From: Mya arenaria
Taxonomy: Eukaryota > Mollusca > Bivalvia > Myida > Myidae
NCBI RefSeq assembly: GCF_026914265.1
Contig: NC_069123.1
Coordinates: 32,878,678 to 32,942,677, forward strand
Direction of reading: 5' to 3'
Length of the DNA: 64,000 bases
Part shown: positions 12,210 to 21,757 of the stretch, piece after piece
Numbering within the stretch: position 1 is the first letter of the stretch
Layout of the letters: every line of letters starts with the position of its first letter
Translations under genes and position numbers: made by a program
Notes under the pieces: model-generated
The model's input: only the letters and a program-made list of their open reading frames with translations
What the model was told of the DNA's origin: nothing
The model's database searches: none

Positions 12210-14040
12210 ACAACCTGTTCAACTGTTTTACTTGTATATCAGTTTATCAGGTATTTTTATTTTGTAGAAAATTTGCTCTATTGGCATTTTTTAGTAAACC
12301 AGATACCAAATAATGAGACTGTTTCTGTCTTTTACATAAGGAACAGCAATGGAATTTACTTTGATTTCATTGTTGATTGTGATGGGTCATTAATAAAAGG
12401 AGGTCGAAACAGCGCATCTTGAGCTACCAAACTAATTAACAGACTTTTGTCTGCACCCTAGCTTTTTGGCGGGAAATGTGGAACTTGTAGGAAGTGATTT
12501 GGAAGCTCTCGAAATGCTTCGTACCTTTTTAATTACATTTAGGACTCTAGCGATTAGAAAGTATTCGGGAAATAAACTGTAAGATGGGGATCTTTCAGTT
12601 AATGTCAATTTTGTTTACCCCTTATCTCGAATGAAAATCATGCAACGTGGAAAATTTAGAAGCTCGTAAGCGTGACAGCGCGCTCATTTTGCACGGGTAC
12701 TTTGCACTTGAAATATATCGACTGGTAACATTAGAAGAGGGATTTTAAATGAAATAAATGATTCCAGGCTGGTGGTTTGAGTTAAGGCTAATTATATGGT
12801 ACCAAAGTGATACTGATACCAATCTATGATGTCTTAAGGGTGTGTGGTTGTTTTCTTTTACCCAAATTAAGTACAAATGGGAATTTTAGAGACTGAATTG
12901 CCAAGATACCATTTCAATTCAATAGAATGAATACATTTAGCTACTTTTTGGTAGATTTTTAAGCTTAAACTGTCGCCGGATGAGCTAAAGGATATAATGA
13001 ATTGTATGTATTCAGAAATAAAATACATTTTGCATGGTGATTTATTTTCGTGTCTTCATTAAAATGGAAAATGGAACTAAGGAGATAAATCGGTGACATT
13101 TTGATTGATGAGGAAGATCCCATTAATTCTGTACGCGTGCAGTGTTAAATATAAAAAACGTTCTGAATTAATATATTCTAAATTAGTAGGCGGTCCAGGC
13201 TTGCAAAATAAAGAAGTTCTGGATCCGACGGCCGACATCATAAGTGTTGCACGCTTCAAGCCGCTTTTATGAATAAATTATACTACGATTTGCATATGGT
13301 TATAAATGGGTAAAATTTCACAGATTATTAATTTCACATTTGAAAACTTAAAACATATATTAACACTCGCGAGTAAAGAAAGTCATAAAAACATAGCCAT
13401 TACGTAATAGGCCCTGTATAAATCAAGGTGTCGTTTTAATGCAAAAGGAAATTACACCTATTACAATTTACATTTTGGATCAGATAAAATTTGAAGTAGG
13501 GTAGTATGCATATATTACTTTTTAAAAAACATACCAAATGGATGCTTATGGAAGATTGATAAACATCGGTTAAGTGATATTGTCGCATATATATGGTTTC
13601 GTTAACTGCTTTCCTATGACGCTTCGTAATGATATAGAATGTCTGTCTGAAATTACAGGTTTTCAAATTTACCCATTTAAGGGTTTTATTGCAATTTTTA
13701 CACCTAATTGCGAAAACAACATCCAGTACGGTTTTCAATACACCTAGTTTAATGAATCTTTTCATTGCATTTATAACCAGGAGATGTCGCCATTTTGTGT
13801 TTAATTGGAGGTTTAGATGTTTCAATGAACTCTTACAGATGTCTGAATGGATTTCTCCGATAATATTCTTCTTTATCTACGTAGGTTTTTGTCCAATTAT
13901 GGTGGTCTAAGTATTTATTGCCATTGTCAATTTGTCTATAGATGTAATGACATGCATTGCATAACGAGAAAGAACTGCACTTGATTCAACCTTTTACGGT
14001 ATTATATAAGAGATACTTGTACAGGGATTTTTTTACGCTT
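12210..14040. other. Intergenic, no gene recognised
   Basis: AT-rich. ORFs of up to 129 codons on both strands (for example 13436-13825 minus and 13689-13910 plus) overlap one another, have no recognisable motif and are composed of Phe/Leu/Ile/Asn codons expected of AT-rich noncoding DNA. Confidence 0.5.
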
Positions 14041-14044
14041 TTCA

Positions 14045-14216
14045 GTCAAACCTCGTTGGCTCGAACTCCCAGGGACCGGCGAAAATACATCGAGCCTCGG
14101 AAAATTCGAGCCAAGCGGGATTGTTTACCTTCAGTATAAAGAAATCGGTCCTTTACCTCTAGTTCGAGCCAACTAGAAATTCGAACCAAGCGAGTTCGAG
14201 CCAACGGGATTCGTCT
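14045..14216. mobile_element. pogo/Tigger-like MITE, copy 2
   Basis: Starts CAGTCAAACCTCGTTGGCTC and ends with the inverse GAGCCAACGGGATTCGTCTG. It has the same GGCTCGAAC/GTTCGAGCC inner repeats as the element at 3986-4157. Its CAGxCAxACCTCG end closely resembles Tigger-type termini. Confidence 0.65.
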
Positions 14217-14889
14217 GTATATATAGTTTCTTTACAATATAATATATAGGTTTGGTCGTTAATAAGGCTTGTAGCACAATATGAGTTCGAAAATTAAATC
14301 ACCGACAAGCAACCCTTCCGTACCCCCTCCGACGCCTCCGTAACACACAAGTTCCCCTTCTCCATGTGAACTACTTAAACAACAACCTTCAACCGAGACA
14401 TTCCTAAACAATCAACCCCAAAAACCTTTCGATTCTACAAACTTCTTTATTTTCTCGGATAAACATGTTCGCATATAATGCATTAACCAGTTTAATTAAT
14501 GAGAATTTACCGTTCTATTTGGTGGTCCAGGCCATGGACATATTTTATATATCACTCAACCAGATACTCGACTTTGTAAACGTAAATTCGTTCTTTACTT
14601 CAGTGCTTAACTATAGTTAAATGCCAAAGGAAAAAGTCCATGTTCTCCCTTTCTTTTTTTTGTTTTTGTTTGATATAGTGGGATTATTGTATCGCTACAT
14701 CATTGGTTATGGGTCATACTTCTCACTTGTTGTGAAACAGAAAACACAAACAAACAATTAAACGTTACTAATCGTATACCAACGTGATTGCCGCCTGTTT
14801 ATTTTTACTCAGAGTCATATCACTATTGGTACTAACCAATTTAGCATAACAGTATAATATATAAAAGGCTGAGTGTTCACAGATTCGTT

Positions 14890-15109
14890 TAAGTTAACAA
14901 CGTTGTTAACCGCATCGTTGTTAGCTTTGAAAGGTGATTGAGCTATTGTGTAGCATGCTCATATATTTAGATTAAACTCGTACATCTGAAAAATATGTCA
15001 TGAACGTTGTTAGAAATACTGCAGGTCACAAATGTGTCCATTTCAAGATTCAGAGCAATAAAGATTGGAAAGTTAACAACGATGACCTTAACAACGTTGT
15101 TAACTTTAA
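14890..15109. mobile_element. GTTAACAACG-ended inverted-repeat element
   Basis: AAGTTAACAACGTTGTTAAC occurs at the left end, and GTTAACAACG(n)CAACGTTGTTAACTTT at the right. Each end is itself palindromic. A similar ATTAACGTTGTTAAC word occurs near 55541. The element is non-coding. Confidence 0.45.
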
Positions 15110-17250
15110 TATACTTCTAAACAATCGGTCCAAAAGTCATGGTTCACGTTCATAACAAAACCATTTAGATTGTTCATATGGTGTAGCCAGTCCAAAGCTT
15201 TATAGCTTACAGAGAGGTGTCAAAACTAGCCTTTACGCATCCTAGCCCAAAAATTAAACAACATGCCATGCAGTTGCCAGTAAAAATAAAACGTAAACAA
15301 AAATTGTCTGAATCCTCTATGTTTACGTTTGCGAAAACATTTAAAGAATAGGGCATTTGTAAATCCTATGTATCAACTGCTGATTAGCGTGATATTTGAG
15401 TGACAACAATTTGTTTCAAACAATAAATAAAGTTTATGTCACCTGGCGTGGCCTATCAGTCAAGTGTAAAAACATATAGGGCAGACGTATTTGACAGATA
15501 TACGGCGGTGGAGTTTTGTACCCCCATCAGTGTAAACATTATACATGCTCATACAATCTTGAGCAAACATTTGAATGTGTTTGAAGTCCATTTGCAAACA
15601 AATAATGGCTGAATTTGAACGGCAGATAAAAAGGAATTTTAAAACCGAACTTTTTCACATCTAGTACACAATTTCAGCAATCAAACGAAATGCAAATCTG
15701 AGGATGTTTATCATAAAATGCACACGTAAATTTATCGCTTTATCATAAACTCATTCATGGCTGCAACTCAAGGAGATAGGTTTCGGAGAAAAGGTCACCG
15801 CGGCGATGAATATATGTCACGTGATGTAGATTACGGTCACATGACCTAATGTCACGTGCAGATCGTGCCGTTTGATGCAGATAAATTATCTGCACGCGCT
15901 AGCGTGTGCAGACGACAATATCTTTAACCAGACGTCTACTAAGTATTAAACTATCTAAATTATCATATCACGAAATGTAAATTTATATAATGATTGTTAT
16001 ACATTAAGAAACAGAGCAATTAAAAAAATATGTTTATGCGTTTCAAATTGTTTGTCAAATTCAAGGTTTATGTAAGGCGAAAAAAAAAGTAAACTTCGTT
16101 GTCGATAAAGCCATTAGAATCTCATTATTGAAGAATTTTCGCGTAAATTTATTACTCATTATCTCGACTTTTTGTGCAAATTTGAACGATTTTGGATCCT
16201 TAACTGAATTAGCCATTGAGTATAATAGTAAAATAATGAAAAGTGTCAAATTGAAGTGTGATTTATACTTTCGGGTCATTTACCTTGATTTGAAAATTGT
16301 AAGGTAACGAAAAACAGGGTTTTTGAAGCGGTTTGATGCCGTAAACATCAAGTGAACAGCTTTTAGACACTGAATTCATTGCTTTATGCGTTTTAAACTG
16401 GGTGTTATTGTTTTGTTTTATCTGGGTGTAGGATTTTTATTTGTCACAGGTTTCATCAACGACTTGGAGCTAAAATAGTGTTGTTGTTTTTAAAGGAACT
16501 AAACATGCATCATAACAAATAATAAACGAATAATCTGTTTCTCTAGATTGGCATATGTTTTCAGTTTATGAATATAATATGTGTAATAAAATGATATATG
16601 ACCGTATCAACTATTATTTACCTAATTATTGTGTACATAACGAGCTTTACGAACGGCATACTTGGTCTTAATAGCATATATTTTCAGAGGTATGTTGTAC
16701 AAGTTTCGTTCAAGTCCAGCTACTTCTGACATCGTCAAGTTAAATATATCAAGAATATTTACGTGTATACTTAGATTTCTCAGTATCATTTTCAGCTGAT
16801 CTTCTTGTGTAGCTAATATAATGAGGAACTCGTTCACGTTTGATAGTGTCAGACTTTAAAATAAGTTTATTTCGTGTGGAATGGGAACAATATGCTTGTT
16901 ATAATGATAAAACATCATATTCATCACGTTCAAAAAAGACCTCAAATATAAATAGATTTCGAAATTTGCTGCATAAACTGCTCGATTTTAGTAACGTGAT
17001 TGAAAAATATATTTTTTTAGGATAACAAATGCAAAATTTCGCTTAAATGAATGGTAGCTTACAGTTGGTGTTTGGTGTCTGTTTACAAAAGCAGGTAAGA
17101 TAAAAAATAAATTATTGGCCAAGTTAGAAGAACGTAATGTTTATTTATTTCATTATGTTAGCTACTTTATCGATGCGTTGGACAACAACAACAATATTAT
17201 ATTTCTATTTCCTTTTATTCATGGCTATTACAGTATTTTGTAACAACAAC
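15110..17250. other. Intergenic, no gene recognised; palindrome and E-boxes near 15.8-15.9 kb
   Basis: No supported gene. Near 15818-15856 there are two CACGTG words within 40 bp, and at about 15890-15912 a palindrome CTGCACGCGCTAGCGTGTGC (arms continue one or two bases). These could be regulatory, but no adjacent gene was identified. Confidence 0.4.
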
Positions 17251-17252
17251 TT

Positions 17253-17276
17253 TTATTATTATTGTTGTTATTATTA

Positions 17277-17343
<67 letters not shown>
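17253..17343. repeat. (ATT)n microsatellite
   Basis: Largely uninterrupted ATT/TTA triplets over about 80 bp. The plus-strand ORF across it (a poly-Ile run) is an artefact of the repeat. Confidence 0.95.
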
Positions 17344-17344
<1 letters not shown>

Positions 17345-17894
17345 TTATTCTGAACTCTTAAAATATATATATTTAATATTTAACACCTACATGTAGGTCC
17401 GTTATATTTTGTTTTTGTTTATCTCTTATTGAAAATCTAGTTCTTAATCATTCCATCAAATTTATATTTTTCCATAATATTTCTACATACAGGAGCTAGA
17501 TCCCAATATAATGTTGTGTCTTATATTTTATGTGTGTTTATCTTAAAAAGCAATTTAACAGATAAAATCAACTGGTGATACTTCTTCAAAACAAAACAAA
17601 TATAAAAGCATGAGACAGTCAAATGACTTGTCTCCTGTGTTGGGCGAGGCGCTGTGCTCCAGTGAGATTCACCATGTTACGCATAACCCTATGGTGCACA
17701 GTTGTCTGCTTCGAGCTATTGCAGGGATTGGGGAGTGAAGCTGACCAGCCAGGAATCTATATTTCAAACCGGGATCACAATCGGGCAAGCTCCTCCCCCG
17801 TCTGGTCACAAGAGCAGTTCCTCGTGGGCTCTTCTCCTTGAACTGGTTTCGGCCCAGGCTATTTGCAAACTTTTGAACATGGGCACTTGTTCTA

Positions 17895-18135
17895 TTTCTA
17901 TATCGTCTGCACTAATCACACAGATGAATTGTTGAGTTTTGTTTTATTTCTATGTAGTCCGCAAAATTCAAAAATATGTTTTGTTGAGTTTTGTTTTATT
18001 TCTTCATCGTCCGCACTATTCAAATAGATGTAATGATGAGTTTTATCCACTTATATGTCGTCCGCAGTATTCCAATAGAAGTAGTATTGTAGTTTTGTTT
18101 TTCACATCCCTTCTTCGTCCGCACTATTCAAAGCT
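17895..18135. repeat. Degenerate ~60-bp tandem repeat
   Basis: About four units, each containing (C/G)TCCGCA.TATTCAAA followed by TGAGTTTTGTTTTATTTC. The units have diverged and short ORFs across them are not conserved. Confidence 0.6.
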
Positions 18136-18376
18136 TTCTATATCGTTGCTTAAAGGACCGCGTTTTAGTGCGACCCAAATAAAAGTAGAATTTTAAAGTA
18201 TTGAATAAAAATTTACCTGTTCATCAAGAGTGAAAATTCCAACATGGCGGCGTATTTACAATTTTATAACGTCAGAGTGCTTTAGAGGGTGATATTGCGG
18301 GGTGATTGTCGAAAATATTGCTCTGGCATTTTTACTTTAATTATGTTCTATATAAATGATGAATAATGATAAATAA

Positions 18377-18509
18377 ATATTGACTGCCTTGAGGGTGACA
18401 GTGCATATTGTCAGCGTGAGGTAAATACTGTCGACCGAGGCGATGACGAGGTTGACACTATTTTCCAAAAGTTTACAATATGCACTGTCACCCTCAAGGC
18501 AGTCAATAT
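18377..18509. repeat. 35-bp perfect inverted repeat with 63-bp loop
   Basis: The arm at 18377-18411 (starting ATATTGACTGCCTTGAGGG) is exactly reverse-complementary to 18475-18509. The loop contains GTCGACCGAGGCGATGACGAGG. It could be a fold-back element or a structured RNA hairpin. Flanking DNA contains no gene I can support. Confidence 0.85.
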
Positions 18510-18649
18510 CTGGTAATATTTGATTATATTGAACAAAACCTGTAGAACTTTAAAGTTTTCGAACTTCACATATAAAGCAAGAGAAAAAAATCCAAAATGG
18601 CTGCGCATTTAAAGCTACTAACTGGGCTTGCCCCTATAGTTTATATTAT

Positions 18650-19030
18650 ATTATTGACATTTGGAGTGCAGACCTGGGTCGTTTACGAACCTTCATGGCA
18701 AGCTTTTTTGTAAACCTAATAATGCGTGGTCAAGATACAGACTGGACAAGCATCATTTCTACCTTTGATCTCCTGACCATAGCTTTTTTATGCACAAACC
18801 GGGGACTTGTGCACGACACGCCACCTTAACATGGTGAACCTTCATTGTATTTTTTTAAACCCTATAATGAATGGTCAAGATACAACCCGAACAAGGATCA
18901 TTTCCATTTTAGACCTCTAAGGGTGACCTTGACATTTAAGGTACATACAGGTTCAGTCCGGATGAACGCACTACCGCACGAACAACTATGTATCGCCCGG
19001 GGTCGACAAAAAAGCATTGACAAGTCCTAG
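18650..19030. repeat. Degenerate tandem family with GACACGCCACCTT word
   Basis: Two diverged units contain TTTTTGTAAACC/TTTTTTTAAACC, TGGTCAAGATACA and GACCTTGACATTT. The GCACGACACGCC word links it to the degenerate arrays at 25.5, 29.7-30.6 and 56.1 kb. Confidence 0.5.
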
Positions 19031-19409
19031 CACTAGTTATGAAAATAACGGTCTCGCTCAATCGTCATTTATTAAGAGCTATTGTTGTGCGATTGCAAAA
19101 TAGACGATGGAGAAATCCACATATACATAAAATGACGGTGCCATAACTGCCGGCTCATCATTAGAAAACGGGAACTTCACTTTCCTTAAGAAACATCGAA
19201 AGGTTAATCAGAAATCAAAACTAAAAAAATGAGCAAAAAAGGCTAAAAACTACTTGCAGTTATTGTGTTCGTGTGTTATGCAGAGATGCACTTAACGCCA
19301 TTGACTCCCATCGGCAACTGTTTATGATTGACCGCTTCTATTATTTGAGCATGAGACAAATTGTGACAAATACCATTGTTTATGTCTAAAAAAGTGTTTT
19401 ATAGCTTAT

Positions 19410-19540
19410 GGGGGGACCGGAGTACCCAGTGGAAAGCCACTTTTCCGGCTTGGCGGCCACTAAGCAAAATTAACATACGCCAAGGCCGGGAATCGGGTTG
19501 CGTAGGTAAGAAGCGAGTGTGCTAACCACTGCGCTCTTTA
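19410..19540 (-). mobile_element. tRNA-derived SINE fragment
   Basis: On the minus strand it begins GAGCGCAGTGGTTAGCACAC, an A-box-like tRNA head. A B-box-like ACCCGATTCCCGGCC follows, then an unrelated body (GGCCGCCAAGCCGGAAAAGT). This layout matches RNA-polymerase-III SINEs. The 3' tail was not identified. Confidence 0.6.
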
Positions 19541-19544
19541 TTGA

Positions 19545-21030
19545 CACTTTGTGTCATTATCAGCTTTTTAAATTAGATTATTTTTTGGCAATACTTTTTA
19601 ACGTTTAGAATACTCAAACCTACATGCCCCACGACGTTAAGCATTGATATAGTATAGCTTAAATATTAATCATCACATTGCAAACCGGATGTACAAAGCA
19701 TCCCATTGCAAATCTGGCAAAACAATATAACAAATATATAAAATGATATGATTATAATTTCAAATTAAACTAATCGATAAACTGCTAGTAATGTACAGAT
19801 AAATTTAAATCACAAAAAGCGAGTTGAGAATTTAGTCCCTTTTTGAACACATTCTTCAAATGGATGCTGCTAGTAGCAAACCTGCTTCTGCATCTTCCTG
19901 TAAAACCAAGTACCGATACCCATATCAGTGGTGGCTCTATATGCATAATGACAAACGAATAAAATCCTTCATTGAAATGAAAAGTTTATTGGCCAATTCA
20001 CAAACAGAATATACAATAGCAAAAGCATGAATGTGCCAACTGTAAAACAGACTGACGAGTTCTTACATCACAATGATTAGACGGGTGATTTCCCGCTTCA
20101 CGAAAACCTTACACTCTAGACCACTTTCACTACTCTATAACTGGAGCTAGACAAAATGTTATGTCTGTAGCCAATACAAACACTGAACACGACACAGCCA
20201 TGTTTTTTCATGAGTGTACACAACTGTGTTTACTGTTCCCACGTAACTTATTCGGAAGTGCCTAGAGCTCCTGAAACAAATGGCATAAAATATACCTTTT
20301 ACATTTTATAACAGAATATCAGATGAAGAATAAAAGAAAAGGGCAGATAAAGAGTTAGACTGACACAACTTCAGTGATATCACCTTGGCAAAGGTTGGTA
20401 TGAAAACATGCATGTCGAAAGAGGTTTTCAGTTTCCGGTCCTACTGCTTTTCATAAATCATAAATTATATTATAAGTGTTGCAAACCACCTAAACCCATC
20501 CCAGAAAATAGAAAAATATCTTAATCGTTAACAACGCTAGACTCACACTTCACCAGCCTTATAAGAGCTGCTTATTAATTATTTTTATATATTCTTGTTA
20601 AATAAACCAATCAAGACCTAAGAATGATTTAAAGTCAATTTTTGTTTGATTGATGACATATAGATGTATATTTTTCTGTCAAACAAGGGTTATAATTTAA
20701 CAATGATTCCATCAAGTGTTCTGTGCCTTGACGTATATTATGTGTACCGTGATTGACAACAGGGCTACCAAGTTTAGTTTGATTATATTGTTTTTGAGTT
20801 AAGGTCAAGCTGAAAGGTTTTACATAACGATGCCGATCCTGAATATGTCGACGGCTATGACAATATCTTGACATTTCTTTCTCGTAAAACAGACTAACAA
20901 AAAACGTTTATCACAACAATCATAACTTTGTTGAAGCTCATAAATGTGCTTGTATTAATTCAGTTTTATATGAGACACCATACACATTGTTTCAATAGAC
21001 CCTAAATAGAAATATTGCTCTAATTCCTTA
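19545..21030. other. Intergenic 3' of ROCO copy 1; small ORF at 19860
   Basis: No supported gene. A 56-codon plus-strand ORF (19860-20030, MDAASSKPASASSCKTKYRY at its start) is noted but lacks conservation evidence. Remaining ORFs are short and AT-driven. Confidence 0.4.
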
Positions 21031-21039
21031 CTCACCAGT

Positions 21040-21095
21040 TTATGTGTCCATCTCAGAGCTCTCTGGCGCTTCATCATCCTGATCTCCAGTTTCTT
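21040..21095 (-). CDS. Spliced C-terminal acidic exon of ROCO copy 1
   Basis: Acceptor TTTTATTCAG ends at 21096. Joined in phase 1 to the exon ending at 21584, it reads EETGDQDDEAPESSEMDT and stops at TAA 21040-21042. A strong donor GTGAGT follows directly at 21035, so the exon may continue as spliced 3'UTR or be used in a second frame (KKLEIRMMKRQRALRWTHKL). No equivalent exon was found near the paralogue. Confidence 0.5.
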
Positions 21096-21583
21096 CTGAA
21101 TAAAATGTTGCATAAACATTCCGTTAAAACATGTCACAATGATGTAACACAAATTGTAAAATAATGCATGAGACTAAGTGTGATGAAACAAGACCACTGC
21201 GCCAATGCTTCTTCAGTACAACAAGGGGCATAACTGAACAATTGTTAAGGCCCAATTTATGGGCCTGCATGTGCATGCTATCCCTGGACACATGTGTATC
21301 AAGTTTTATTTGAATATTTTGAACATGATTTGTTTTAAATAATTACCAAAAATAAATTGGTTTAATTTGTGTAGTTTTTACATACTTAAGAGGTTTTGGA
21401 AATACCTGTATGGTAATCAAGAAATACTAATTTTGCATGGTTCATGAAATAAGTTACTAAAGCTTGCTACGTATAAAAAATTTTCTAAGAAAACGATGTC
21501 ATTCATAAGCAGAAATTTGAATTTGTATACAATTTGTGACAAGCGGATATTATTAACATCATAACTAACTAGCAATATAATAC

Positions 21584-21757
21584 CTTGGCTTCTTGTCCCA
21601 AGGCATCTGAAAATGCTGACAAGATCAATATCTGAATTCTTATGGACAGCAAAGACCTTCCTCTTCAAACTTGAAAGGGTTGCATTTTTGCCCTGTGAAT
21701 GTTTCCACTCATATAACACATGATATATGAAAACAGACCTTGATTCATTCCAATGAT
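21584..21757 (-). CDS. Distal Death-domain segment of ROCO copy 1 (shifted frame)
   Basis: In the -1 frame after 21758 the sequence reads DHWNESRSVFIYHVLYEW and then LSSLKRKVFAVHKNSDIDLV. This aligns with DHFDARVDFVFHVLLEW and LKTLKQVCVAVMKNSPGDIF of the paralogue. The exon ends CAAG|GTATTA at 21584 in phase 1. The equivalent GTATAT donor is kept in the paralogue just beyond its stop codon. Confidence 0.75.

Noticed and set aside
14858..14868. TATATAAAAGG TATA-like box
   Set aside because: No ORF or exon follows, and a transposon-like end (14890) begins right after it. Probably chance in AT-rich DNA.
17137..17361. Hydrophobic ORF with poly-Ile tail as a membrane protein
   Set aside because: It is the translation of the (ATT)n microsatellite.
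17623..17841. ORF with a signal-peptide-like start (MLRITLWCTVVCFELLQGLG) behind a TATAAAAG box at 17601
   Set aside because: Suggestive, but the rest shows no domain, two frames overlap equally, and no splice donor or conservation supports it. Left out as a gene.
19860..20030. 56-codon ORF starting MDAASSKPASASSCKTKYRY
   Set aside because: Acceptable composition but no homology I can name, no context and no splice signals. Mentioned in the intergenic entry only.
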